DNA of 64,000 nt. It comes from Prorocentrum cordatum (lineage: Eukaryota; Sar; Dinophyceae; Prorocentrales; Prorocentraceae). Within the stretch, counting starts at the first letter, position 1. The number at the start of each line of letters is the position of its first letter. The DNA is taken from assembly GCA_963575745.1 (NCBI GenBank), contig CAUYUJ010017988.1, positions 138,059 to 202,058 on the forward strand, written 5' to 3'. A model generated the notes under the pieces. It made no database searches and had not been told where the DNA came from. It saw only the letters and a program-made list of their open reading frames with translations. Below, piece after piece: positions 42,840 through 54,265 of the stretch. The position numbers and the translations under genes were made by a program.

Positions 42840-45800
42840 GACAATATATAATGTCGAAAAAAATGTAGAGAACGAATAGTTTTTCAGCCCAAGCGATTTC
42901 AAACCTCTCGATGCATAGCTGGACGCCCCCGATGCTTCTGGATTGTCTTCTGTACGAGCTCTTTAGCTCTCCTACAGCCCGAAATACGTGCGTTAATCGA
43001 CAGCAACCCTGAAGATGACCCGAACAATACGAATAGTTTGGCCAATCCAGCTCGAGTTTCAGACCAAGTTCAGGCCTCTGAATGCGACAGGCGGACGCGT
43101 CTGATGTCTCCGAATCGATTTCTGCAATTACCAGCCCTACAGCCCCCCTACAGCCCGCAGAAAACCGACAGCATCTTCGCGGACCTAGTTCGCGGCAGCA
43201 GACCGAGTTCCGAGCTATGGATTCGACAGTCGAACGCGCCTGATGTCTCCAAATCAATTCCTGTGACTACCAGCACTGTAACTACCCCAGAACTCGAGTT
43301 AAGTACAGAAAACCGACAGCACCTCTCATGATGATTCGAACAATACGAATAGATGCGCCATTCTAGAGCGGGCAGCAAACCGAGTTCAGAGCTCTGGATT
43401 CAACAGACAGACGCGGCTGATGACTCTGAATCGGTTTCTGTAAGTATCAGCTCTGTTGCTGTCCTATAGCTCGAGTAAAGTAGGGAAAACCGAGAGCGCC
43501 TGTCAAGATGACTCGAATAATACGAATAGGTTTGCGGACCTAGCTCGGCTAGCAGACCGAGTTCAGACCTCTGAATGCAACAGACGAACGCGCCTGATCA
43601 TTCTGAATCGATAAGGTGTGCTTACCAGCTCTGTAGCTGTCCTGTATCTCGAGTTAAGTCCAATATACCGACACTCGAAATGGCCGATCCCGCCCGTGTG
43701 CTTTTTGGCAGTAAAAGGTACCCGATCGAGCTGAGATGAAGATGGCGAGCAAGAATAAGATCGAATATCATGGGAAAAAATACTAGAGCTCAAACGAATT
43801 GCTGAATTTGGAGAACAAAATTTTCAACCGAGCAAAAGTCACCAAAAGGTCCGTCGAGATTTTTCTTGCCGGCTAGCTCTCCAGCGCCCCGGAATTACTC
43901 TTAAGCTCCCAGCAATAACTTGCTAAGGGAAGCTCTACGAGTTACTGGGTCCGGCCGGGGGCCTTGGCGGCCTTGGTTTTCCGCGTAGCATTAGACTCGG
44001 AGTAGCTTGGTTTACTTTCAGACTGGGCCCCGGCGGTAAACCGTCAACCTTTCTTACCGCCGGGGGACTCGTAGAGCTTCCTGACAATATATAATGTCGA
44101 AAAAACTTGCAGAGAACGAATAGTTTTTAGCACAAGTGATTTCACACCTCTCGATGCAACAGCCGAACGCCCACGATGCTTCTGGATTGTCTTCTGCATG
44201 AGCTCTGTAGCTCTCCTACAGCCCGAGTTACGTGCGTAAATCAATAGCACCTCTCAAGATGACTCGAACAAAACAAATAGTTTGGCAAACCCAGCTCGAG
44301 TATCAGACCGAGTTCAGACCTCTGAATGCGACAGGCGGACGCGTCTGATGTCTCCGAGTCGATTCCTGTGATTACCAGCCCTGCAGCTCCCCTGCAGCCC
44401 GAGTTAAGTGCAGAAAACCGAGAGCACCTCTCAGGATGACTCGAACAATACGAATAGCTTCGCGGACCTAGTTCGGGCAGCAGACCGAGTTCCGAGCTCT
44501 GGATTCGACAGACGGACGCGACTGATGTCTTCAAATCGATTTCTGTGATCACCTGCACTGTAGCCCCTACAGCCCGATTTAAATGCAGAAAACCGACAGC
44601 ACCTCTCAAGATGACTCGAACAATACGAATAGTTTCGCGATTCTAGATCGGGCAGCAAACCGAGTTCAGAGCTCTAGATTCAACAGACAAACGCGACTTA
44701 TGATTCTGAATCGGTTTCTGTAAGCATCAGCTCTGTAGCTGTCCCATATCTCGAGTTTAGTACAGAAAAACCGAGAGCACCTGTCAAGATGACTCGAATA
44801 ATACGAATAGGTTTGCGGACCTAGCTCGGCTAGCAGACCGAGTTCAGACCTCTAGATGCAACACACGGACACGCCTGATCATTCTGAATCGATACGGTGT
44901 GCTTGCCAGCTGTCTAGCTGTCCTGTATCTCGAGTTAAATCCAATAAACTGACAGCGCGTATCAAGATGACTCGAAGCGGCCGATCCCGCACGTGTCCTG
45001 TTTGGCAGTAAAACGTACCCGATCGAGCTGAGATCAAGATGGCGAGCGGGAATAAGATCGAACATCACGGGAAAAAATACTAGAGCTCTAACGAATGGTT
45101 GAATTTCGAGAACAAACTTTTCAACCGACCAAAAGTCACCAAAAGGTCCGTCGAGATTTTTCTTGCCAACTAGCTCTCCAGCGCCCCGGAATTACTCTTA
45201 AGCTTCCAGCAACAACTTGCTAAGGGATCTACGAGTTACGCGTTCCGAGCGTCGCCAATCCCCGCCCCCCACTCGGCTTCCAGGGCCGGGCCCGCCCTCC
45301 GCCATCGTCCCCTGCGCGTCTCATCATGGATCCACGCAGTGCCCCCCTGGGCGCATGGGTGAGCGAACTGGGCGCCGGCGGTAAACCGTCAACCTTTCTT
45401 ACCGCCGGGGGGCTCGTAGAGCTTCCTGACAATATATAATGTGGAAATAAATGCAGAGAACGAATAGTTTTTCAGCCCAAGCGATTTCAGACCTCTCGAT
45501 GCAACAGCTGAACGCCCCCGATGTTTCTGGATTGTCTTTACGAGCTCTGTAGCTCTGCTACAGCCCGAGTTACGTGCGTAAATCGACAGCACCTCTCAAG
45601 ATGACTCGAAACAAACAAATAGTTTGGCAACCCAGCTCGAGCATCGAGTTCAGACCTCTGAATGCGACAGGCGGACGCGTGTGATGTCTGCAAATCGACT
45701 CCTGTGATTACCAGCTCTGCAGCCCCCCTACAGCCCGAGTTAAGTGCAGAAAACCGACAGCACCTCTCAGGATGGCTCGAACAATACAATAGTTTCGCGA

Positions 45801-46570
45801 ACCTAGTTCGGGCAGCAGACCGAGTTCTGAGCTCTCGATTCGACAGGCGGACGCGCCTGATCTCTTCAAATAGATTCCTGTGACCACCAGCACTGTAGCC
45901 CCCTTTCCCAGCCCGAGCTACGTGCAGAAAAACGAGAGCACTTCAAGATGACTCGAACAACACGAATAGTTTCGCGATTCTAGATCGGGCAGCAGACCGA
46001 GTTCAGAGCTCTGGATTTAACAGACAAATGCGAATGATGATTCTGAATCGGTTTCTGTAAGTATCAGCTCTGTAGCTGTCCTACAGCTCGAGTTAAGTAC
46101 AGAAAACCGAGAGCGTATGTCAAGGTGACTCGAATAATATGAATAGGTTTGCGGATCTAGCTCAGATAGCAGACGAGTTCAGACCTCTAGACTCAACAGG
46201 CGAACGCGCCTGATCATTCTCACTCGATTAGCTGGGCTTACCAGCTCTGTAGCTGTTCTAAAGCTCGAGTTATGTTCAGATAACCATCATCGCGTGTCAA
46301 GATGACTTGAAACGGCCGATCCCGCCTGCCTGCTTTTTGGCAGTAAAAGGTACCCGATCGAGCTGAGATGAAGATGGCGAGCAAGAATAAGATCGAATAT
46401 CATGGGAAAAAATACTAGAGCTCAAACGAATTGCTGAATTTGGAGAACAAAATTTTCAACCGACCAAAAATCACCAAAAGGTCCGTCGAGATTTTTCTTG
46501 CCAACTAGCTCTCCAGCGCCCCGGAATTACTCTTAAGCTTCCAGCAATAACCTGCTAAGGGAAGCTCTAC
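42840..46570. repeat. Three long bodies made of about 178-bp subrepeats
   Basis: Within each body a unit of roughly 178 bases recurs, marked by GCAGACCGAGTTCAGA, CGAACGCGCCTGATCATTCT, CAGCTCTGTAGCTGTCCTA, CTCGAGTTAAGTACAGAAAA and AAGATGACTCGAA. It contains short dyads (CTGTAGCTG/CTACAG; AGCTCGG/CCGAGTT). Bodies end with a conserved segment carrying CAAGATGGCGAGC, CGTCGAGATTTTTCTTGCC and AAGGGAAGCTCTACGAG. Similar bodies at 51.4-53.7, 54.3-57.0, 58.3-59.6 and 60.1-61.1 kb. Confidence 0.8.
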
Positions 46571-46825
46571 GAGTTACGGACGCCCTGATCCGATCATGGC
46601 CCCCCCCGTTCACCTCGCCCCCTGGATCAGCCTGGATCTGGGGCTGGGTCTTGGGTCGTCTGTGGCCAGACTCTGATATGTAATCGAACGGACGTCCCGA
46701 TCCGGCGGTCTGATCACGCAGGCCGCCGACGACGTCGGCGCGCGCTGCGGCCGACTGAGGGCGGCTCGTGAATTGGTAGCGTCCACTTGGTAGCGTCCAA
46801 AGCTGACACCGGCGGTGAGCCGTCA

Positions 46826-48868
46826 ACCTGGTCTTTTGCGTCTTTTGCGAAGGCCGGTTCGAGCTCCCATGGGAGCAGGCCTAAACACAAAGAACCTAAA
46901 CAGCGAAGCTGTACAGGAAGACAGCGAAGCTGCAAAGATTAAAGCAGAGGTGCATCAAACAGCGAAGCTGTACAGATATGCACAAGACTGCCAATACACT
47001 AGAATACAAAACGACAAAGATGATCAAAGAGGCTGTACAAGACAGCAAGAAGCAGTGAGAGACCATACAGTAACCACTGGTTTATACAGCGAATACCGTC
47101 TCAACACCACTGAGAAAGAACACGAAACTAAGAGAACTGAGATAGCGAGTGTGCTTTGACACCATGCCTAAATGAAACCTGGACGTGTGAAACCATGTCT
47201 AGGTGAAACCTGGTGTCGACCAGATCAAAGGCCTACTTTGAGGCACCACGTGACAAATCACGGAAAGTCACGTTCAAAGGTCAATGAGCACTCAAATCAA
47301 GGAAGCAACGAATGACCTACTTTGAGGGATCAGGCGAAGGTCTTATTCAACACACGCGCATGCACGACAACACACAGGCATGAAGAAAGGCAACGCAATG
47401 ACAAATCAAGCGTGCAGGATCAATCACATGTGCATCATCTGTGCCGTTTCCGATGCTTCTTGCCGCTCCGCGTCAATGCACTCCTGGAAGTAGAACTCTG
47501 AGGACCCCCTTGTTGCGAATCCTCCTCCTCAAAACATTGCAGCCTGTATGCATTAAGAGCCTCAGTCCTACGCTGAAACTCCTGTGTCGGGAGTCGGTGT
47601 AGCTCGAGCCAAAGAGCCCTTACATCGACACCGGCAAGGGCCCAGTCCCTGGCAGCTTGACACTCAGATCGATTGCTCTGCAACTCATCTGAACAGAGCC
47701 GGGAAGGAGATGCACAGTCATCTTTACGCTGGCCACCTTCGCACTCTCCGTGGGTTCTGGAGGATGCCAACGGCAGCGCCTCGGGGCCTCCACCTCCCCT
47801 TTGCACTCGAATATAATCCAAAGGAACTGAGTGCGGATAATAATCCAAAGGAGCTGGGTGCAGTACAGCATCATTTGATTGAGAAGCAAGCGACGCTTCT
47901 TCAGCAGCAACTGCCGTAGAACTCTCCACGGACTCAACATGAACATTCTCCTCCTCCTCGTCCTTGAAATCCTTAAGATCCCCCTGCCAATCCTTTCCAT
48001 GGCAAGCTGAGTCTCCGTCAGAAGCTGAAGGGTGGCAACCTTCAGGGCGTGAGGCCGTATAATGTGTATGATGAGAATAATGCAACTGCTGATTCAGCAA
48101 CTCCTCATTCTGCAACCCCACATCCTGCAACTCCTCATCATGCAACTCCTCTTTCCGAACACCTGGGTCAACAGAAGCCGACAGAGTGTCAGGAAATGGA
48201 GCGTGTCAGAGCTTGAATCCAAGAAAACAGTATGCTGAGGATAGTGCAACTTCTCATTCAGCACCTCCTCACTCTGCAAATCCTCATCCTGCAACTCCTC
48301 GTCCTGCAACTCCTCATTCTGGACACCAGGATCAAAAGAAACAGAGCCCAGTCTCGACTGCAGCCCACCATCTGGAGACTGCACCACATCTGGAGAATAC
48401 GCAAGCGAATGAGACGAGAAAGCTTCTCCACGATCAGTTGGCCCAGCGGGTTTAGCGACTCCGTCGAATGAGTCCGGCACAACACCCAGAGCCTCTAGCA
48501 AACAGATCTCTGGAGACTGCACCACGGCTGGAGACTGCACCACCCCAGGAGACTGGGAACGCACTGCAGAGCATGGATGTCAAAGAGGGCTTGTCGAAAC
48601 ATGGCGAGTTTCAGCCTTCTCGCTCTCCGCCGCCACGACGAGGATGGGAAAGAAGAAACAGGATAAGATGTGGCGTACAAAGTAGAGGGCGACGAGGTAC
48701 AAAATTGCGTTGTCATGGCACCACACAGCAAGGGGCACTCCAATACAACAATCTGACTCCACCCACTGCAGAGACAAGAGGTGCTCAAGCCGCCATCGCG
48801 AGGGTGCCGAGGCCAGAGAGGAGACAGATGGACGGGCGGCCGAAGGCGGGTGGGGCGGCGGCGGGGGG
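46826..48868 (-). mobile_element. Probable retroposed insert in a hairpin module
   Basis: The module at 46,809 is cut after GTCAACCTGG. The insert begins (plus-strand view) with a tandem TCTTTTGCG TCTTTTGCG, the same style of 9-bp doubled tail as the retrotransposon fragment at 53,737. GTCAACCT recurs at 48,869-48,876, where array sequence resumes, a possible 8-bp duplication with loss of part of the hairpin. Read on the minus strand it has a GC-rich 5' part, a protein-coding middle (48.56-47.43 kb) and a 3' part with three ACAGCGAAGCTGT hairpins at 46,900-46,975. No reverse transcriptase seen. Confidence 0.4.
47435..48564 (-). CDS. Glu/Leu/Gln-rich repeat protein, unknown, frame-disrupted
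   Basis: The minus strand encodes a protein-like sequence in two overlapping frames. The upstream part has VVQSP repeats, LEALGVVPDSFDGVAKPAG, then DPGVQNEELQDEELQDEDL...LHYPQH. The downstream part repeats this block as DPGVRKEELHDEELQDVGL...LHYSHH, followed by an acidic region, a DVRALWLELHRLPTQEFQRR segment and a basic tail GKKHRKRHR before the stop at 47,435. The frames are joined near 48,186-48,209, where GTGTCAG occurs twice 17 bases apart; a small non-triplet duplication there would explain the shift, or a tiny intron. The start is unclear: the upstream frame is open only from about 48,575, after an in-frame TGA. Possibly the first protein of a retroelement or a captured host sequence. 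I do not recognise the family. Confidence 0.45.
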
Positions 48869-48895
48869 GTCAACCTCGTAGAGCTTGAGCCAGGT

Positions 48896-49770
48896 TTTCT
48901 TGAACCAAAATGGCTACGGAAACCTCGTAGAGCTCCTCCCACGCGTAAGAGTGCTCAGAGTCGAAGGAGAGAGCTTCTGGAGGCATTTTTCAAAAATTGA
49001 ATATGTATTTTTGTTCATGTCGACATGAAATTGGCCCCGCCAAGTGTTTTGATAGTAAATGTGCGCCCAGAGAGCTCATATAAAGACGCAGTGGCCCTCA
49101 CATTCATCTACAGGTGCGAAAAATCTGCTTTATCAAAATGAATTGTCAAATATCTTTCAAATAATGACAAAACAAACCAAAAGTTAACACTTTGTCCTTT
49201 CTGGCCGGTGGGCCAACTGGAACCGGCGGTAAACCGTCAACCAGGTTCCCGCCGAGAACCTCGTAGAGCTCTTTCCTTGCACGGCGATCGTCGGAAAACA
49301 TGAAGGAAGCTCCTGTTGCGAGACACCAAAAACTCGAAAAATCACGTTTTTCTGTTTTCATCTAACGTCGCCTCCGCCAAGTGTTTTGGTTGTAATACTC
49401 CACCTACGGACCTGAGAATTTGACTGGCGAACGCGGCATAACCCACTTCAGGTGCGAAAGATCTGGCTTCTGAAAATAAATTGTCAGTATCTTTCAAATA
49501 TTTGCAAAAGCACCCAAAAGTTAACACTTTGTCCTTTCTGGCCGGGTCGACTGAAAACCGGCGGTAGACCGTCAACCAACTTACCGCCGGGCACCTCGTA
49601 GATCCTTGGAACACATGAAGAAAGCTTCTGAATCGAGAGTCGAAAAACTCGAGAAATCACGATTCGGATTTCATCCAAAGTCGGTTCCTGCAAGTCTTTT
49701 GATAGTAATATTGCAGCTACGGACATGAGAATTTAACTGGTAGACGCGGCATAACCCACAACATGTGAGA
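48896..49770. repeat. Short (337-bp) repeat bodies, tandem
   Basis: Bodies after hairpins near 48,900, 49,223 and 49,558 share CGCCAAGTGTTTTGATAGTA, CAGGTGCGAAAAATCTG, CAAATATCTTTCAAATA and AAAAGTTAACACTTTGTCC. Further copies at 57.0-57.8, 59.85-60.1 and 62.88-63.4 kb. No coding potential. Confidence 0.8.
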
Positions 49771-49971
49771 TACATCCCACCAGCCAGCCCTTTAGGGCGT
49801 AGGTGGTCTAAGGAGTTTCCTCTGCCAACCCCCTTCTCCCCCTTCGGGGAGGGGTTTACCCCTCACCTTACCCCCCCCCCCCTGCTGACCTGGACGGGGC
49901 CGGTCGCGAGGTGTGAGAGCGTCCAAGATGGCCCAAGACAGCTCCAAGAGCGAACAGGCGAGAAAACATAA

Positions 49972-50900
49972 AACATTGATTTTACCCAGGTTTTGGAAGG
50001 ATTTTGGCATCTTGGGGGGGCCCAAGAGGCGACTCGAGGCACTCTGGAGGGGCGGGGCTAATAAGCAACCCCCCTTCTTTGATAGATCTCCTCCAAGATG
50101 GCCCAAAGAGCGCCCCGAAGGCTCCCAAGAGCGCCCCAAGAGCGCCTCAAGAGGACCCCAAGAGACCCCAAGAGGCCCCCAAGAAGCCTCCAAGACGTTG
50201 CCAAGAGACCCCCAAGAGGCCCCAAGAGAGTCCAAGATGCCCCAAGACGGCTCCAAGAGCGAAAAGGCGAGAAAGCAACAAACATTGATTTCACCTGGGT
50301 TTGGGAAGGATTTTGGCCTCTCGGGGCGCCCAAGAGGCGACTCGAGGCACTCTAGAGGGGCAGCGCTAATTGGGGAACCCCCCTTCTTTGATAGATCTCC
50401 TCCAAGATGGCCCCAAGAGCGCCTCGAAGGCTCGCAAGAGCGCCCCAAGAGCGCCCCAAGAGAGCCGCAAGAGGCTCCAAGAGGCGCCCAAGAGGCCTCC
50501 AAAAGGCTCCCAAGAGACCCCCAAGACGCCCAAGAGGCTCCCATGGCGGCTCCAAGAGCGAAATGGCGAGAAAACAAAAAAAACATTGATTTTACCTAGG
50601 TTTTGGAAGGATGTTGGCCTCTTGGGGGGGCCCAAGAGGCGACTCGAGGCACTCTAGAGGGGCAGCGCTAATTGGGGACCCCCCCTTCTTTGATAGATCT
50701 CCTCCAAGATGGCCCCAAGAGCGCCTCGAAGGCTCCCAAGAGCGCCCCAAGAGCGCCCCAAGAGGGCCCCAAGAGGCCCCAAGAGGCCCCCAAGAGGCCT
50801 CCAAGAGGCCCCCAAGAGACCCCCAAGAGGCCACAAGAGGCTCCCCGAGATACGCAAGAGGCCCCCGGGACCGCCAAGAGGCCCCAAGGACGGCCCAAGA
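49972..50900. repeat. Three tandem units of about 305 bp
   Basis: Starts at about 49,972, 50,281 and 50,582 (spacings 309 and 301). Each unit: CATTGATTTTACC, GGCGACTCGAGGCACTCT, AATTGGGGAACCCCCC, GATAGATCTCCTCCAAGATG, then a CAAGAGGCCCC tract. Confidence 0.85.
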
Positions 50901-51257
50901 GGCCCCCAAGTTCGCAATTGTCCTCCTCCTCCTCCTCCTCCTCTTTTTCTTCCTCCCCCTCCTCCCCCTCTCCTCCTCCTCCTCCTCCTCCTCCTCCTCC
51001 TCCTCCTCCTCCTCCTTTCCCTCCTTCTCGTCCTCCTCGTCCTCGCAGTCCTCCATCTCCTCCTCCTTCTATTCCTCCTCCTCCTCCTCCTGCTCCTCCT
51101 CCTGCTCCTCCTCTTCCTCCCCCTACTCCGACGACGACGGCTCCTCCTACATCCTCCCCCTCTTGGGGTATATGGCGGCTCACCCCGCCCTTTGTTCTTC
51201 TGCATGCTCCCCCGCTTCCCTCATAACCTCCACTCCCCTGGGACTCATTTCTGGACG

Positions 51258-51287
51258 GGCTGGTGGGGATACGCGAAGCGTCTAGAA
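51258..51287 (+). repeat. Dispersed end-motif, copy 3
   Basis: GGCTGGTGGGGATACGCGAA followed by GCGTC and TAGAA, at the right junction of the 49.8-51.3-kb insert. This placement is what suggests that the motif at all three sites is an element terminus. Confidence 0.6.
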
Positions 51288-53736
51288 TTTGGTTTCTCAA
51301 AATGAATTGTCAAATACTTGGCGCCGGCGGAAAGCCGTCAACCTTTCTTACCTTTACCGCCGGGGGACTCGTAGAGCTTCCTGACAAAATATATAATGTC
51401 GAAAAAAATTGCAGAAAACGAGTAGTTGTTCAGACCTTTCGATACAGCCGAACGCCCCTGATGTTGGATTATCTTCTATTCGCGCTCTTTAGCTCTCCCA
51501 GCCTGAGTTACGCGCGTAAATCGACAGCAGCTCTCAAGATGAATCGAACAATAAGATATGTTTGGCAAACCTAGCTCGGGTATCAGATCGATTTCAGACC
51601 TCTGAATACAAAAGTGGGACGCGTCTGATGTCTCCGAATCTATTCCTGTGATTACCAGCCCTGCAGCCCCACTACAGCCCGAGTTAAGTGCAGAAAACCG
51701 ACAGCATCTCAGGATGACTCGAACAATACGAATGGTTTCGCGGACCTAGTTCGATCAGCAGACCGAGTTCCGAGCTCTGGTTTCGACAGACGGACGCGTC
51801 TGAACTCTCCGAATTGATTCCTGAGTTTACCAGCACTGTAGCCCCCCTACAGCCTGAGATAAGCACAGAAAACCGAGAGCATCTCTCAAGATGACTGGAA
51901 CAAACAAATAGTTTCGCAATTCTAGATCGGGCAGCAGACCGAGTTCAGAGCTCTGGATTCAACAGACAACGCGACTCATGATTCTGAATCTGTTTCTGTC
52001 TGTATCAGCTCTGTAGCTGTCATATGGCTCGAGTTGAATACAAAAAGCCGAGAGCGCTTGTTAAGATGACTCGAATAACACGAATAGATTTGCTGACCTA
52101 TCTCGGCTAGCAGACCGAGTTCAGACCTCTGGATGGAGCAGGCGAATGCGCCTGATCATTCTCAATCGATAAGGTGTGCTTACCAGCTCTGTGGCTCTTC
52201 TATAGCTCGACTTATGTTCAGGAAACTGCCACTGCGTTTCAAGATGACCCGAAACGATCGATCCCGTCGCAGTGATTTCTGGCAGTAATATCTATCTGAT
52301 CGAGCTCAGATTAAAATGTCGAGCGGGAATAAGTTCGAATAGCACGGAAAAAACTAGAGCTCAAACGAATGTTTATATTTTGAGAACAAAATTTTCAACT
52401 GACTAAAAGTGAGCAAAACGTCCGTCGAGATTTTTCTTGCCAACTAGCTCTCCAGCGCCCCGGAACTACTCTTAAGCTTCCAGCAACAGCTTGCAAAGGG
52501 AAGCTCTACGAGTTACTGGGCGCCGGCGGTAAACCGTCAACCTGTGTTACCGCCGGGGGACTCGTAGAGCTTCCTGACAACATCTAATGTTGAAAAAAAT
52601 TACACTGAAAAAAAAATCAGCCCAAGCAATTTCAGACCTCTCGGATGCAACAGCCGAACGCCCCAGATGCTTCTGGATTGTCTTCTGTACGAGCTCTGTA
52701 GCTCTTCTACAGCCCGAGTTACGTGCGTAAATCGACAGCACCTCTCAAGATGACTCGTTTGGCAAATCTAGCTCGAGTATCAGACCGAGTTCAAACCTCT
52801 GCATGGGACAGGCGCACGCGTCTGATGTCTCTGAATCGAATCCTGTGATTACCAGCCCTGCAGCCCCCCCTAGAGCCCGAGTAAGGTGCAGAAAACCTAC
52901 AGCACCTCTGAGGATGACTCGAACAATAGGCTAGTTCGGGAAGCAGACTGAGTTCGGAGCTCTGGATTCGAAAGGCGGACGCGCCTCATGTCTCCAAATC
53001 GATTCCAGTGATTACCAGCTATGCAGCCCCCCTACAGCCCGAGAAAAGTGCAGAAAGCCGACAACATCTCTGAAGATGACTCGAACAATACCAATAGTTT
53101 CGTGATTCTAGATCGGACAGCAGACCGAGTTCAGAGCTCTCGATTCACCAGACAACGGCCACTATGATTCTGAATCAGATTCTGTACGTATCAGCTCTGT
53201 AGCTGTCCTGTAGCTCGAGTCAAGTACAGAAAACCGAGAGCGTCTGTCAAGATGACTCGAATAATACGAATAGGTTTGCGGACCTAGATCGGCTCGCAGA
53301 CCGAGTTCAGACCTGTCGGTTCAACCGGCGAAAACGCCTGATCGTTCTGCATCGATTAGCTGTGCTTATCAGCTCTGTAGCTGTCCTGAAGCACGAGTTA
53401 TCTTGATAAAACCGACAGCGCGTATCAAGATGACTCGAAACGGCCGATCCCGCCCGTGTGCTTTTTGGCAGTAAAAGGTACCCGATCGAGATGAGATCAA
53501 GATGGCGAGCGGGAATAAGATCGAATGTCATGGGAAAAATACTAGAGCTCTAACGAATGGTTGAATTTCGAGAACAAAATTTTCAACCGACCAAAAGTCA
53601 GCAAAAGGTCCGTCGAGATTTTTCTTGCCAACGAGCTCTCCAGCGCCCCGGAATTACTCTTAAGCTTCCAGCAACAACTTGCTAAGGGAAGCTCTACGAG
53701 TTACTGGGCGCCGGCGGCAAACCGTCAACCTTTGTT

Positions 53737-54265
53737 CTAGGCGTTCTAGGCGGGTCCTGGCAGGGTTAAGCTCCTTAGGAGCCCCAGACCCAGTCCTACA
53801 GGGGAAATCCTGACAAACTCAGGATATGCACCACTCCTAAAAGGAGCTCTCGGGCAGCTTCTAACTCAGCCTCTGTGATTGTGCATTGCGCTGGGAGAAG
53901 GAAGCTTTTGAGACCTACATTCTGGCGCCAGCCAGTCTGATTATAGTAAGAGGAAGAGGGGAGAGCACTACACGCATAGCAATCCAGATACCAGCCACAG
54001 CCTACACCAAGAATCGATCTCCCACCATCAAAGCCTCCTTTGATCCCCGAGATCATAACTTTACATTCTTTCACATCCTGAAGAAAACAAGTGTCATAGT
54101 GTTCGTAACATTCACCTCTCCGCGCGGTCCACGTTAATTCATCAGCACGAGTATTGCCCTCCCTATAACACCACTTCCACACGTTCCGTCCTAAATTGGC
54201 AGCTCGTAGTCCACATCTGTCGGCTAGATCGTTTGTAGTGTCCTGCGCCCACATCACGCGACTAG
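53737..54265 (-). mobile_element. 5'-truncated non-LTR retrotransposon fragment
   Basis: 529 bp inserted in the loop of a hairpin module, with an exact 11-bp target-site duplication CAACCTTTGTT at 53,726-53,736 and 54,266-54,276. The uninterrupted loop sequence is seen at 55,904. On the minus strand the insert encodes RNase H motifs. It ends with a GCTCCTAAGGAGC hairpin and a doubled tail CGCCTAGAA CGCCTAG abutting the duplication, as expected for target-primed reverse transcription. Confidence 0.8.
53796..54263 (-). pseudogene. RNase H-like retrotransposon polyprotein fragment
   Basis: About 155 codons open from the truncation point to a stop at 53,796. The first part, NVWKWCYREGNTRADELTWT, matches the C-terminal strand-helix of retroelement RNase H, whose Asp of the ADEL-type motif is catalytic. 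After about 25 residues a new segment begins with GGFDGGRSILGVGCGW, which resembles the N-terminal strand carrying the first catalytic Asp. It is followed by ITEAELEAARELLLGV, which fits the helix carrying the catalytic Glu. It then stops at SLSGFPL without a second C-terminal half. So the C-half of one domain precedes the N-half of another. The reverse transcriptase is missing, removed by 5' truncation. Family assignment is from motif recall only. Confidence 0.6.

Larger units (their letters stand above)
49771..51287. mobile_element. Insert interrupting a short repeat body
   Basis: The body starting at 49,590 breaks off at about 49,770 and resumes at about 51,288 with TTTGGTTTCTCAAAATGAAT. 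The insert's left end has TACATCCCACCAGCC and its right end the complement-like GGCTGGTGGGGATA, followed by the dispersed end-motif. It contains three units of about 305 bp (marked by CATTGATTTTACC at 49,972, 50,281 and 50,582, with CAAGAGGCGACTCGAGGCAC and CTTTGATAGATCTCCTCCAA) whose bulk is the GGCC-CAAGA minisatellite. A CTC microsatellite (50,920-51,130) follows. Non-autonomous. Confidence 0.5.

Noticed and set aside
46850-46880. tRNA T-arm-like GGTTCGAGCTCC
   Set aside because: No matching acceptor stem, anticodon arm or D arm could be built around it.
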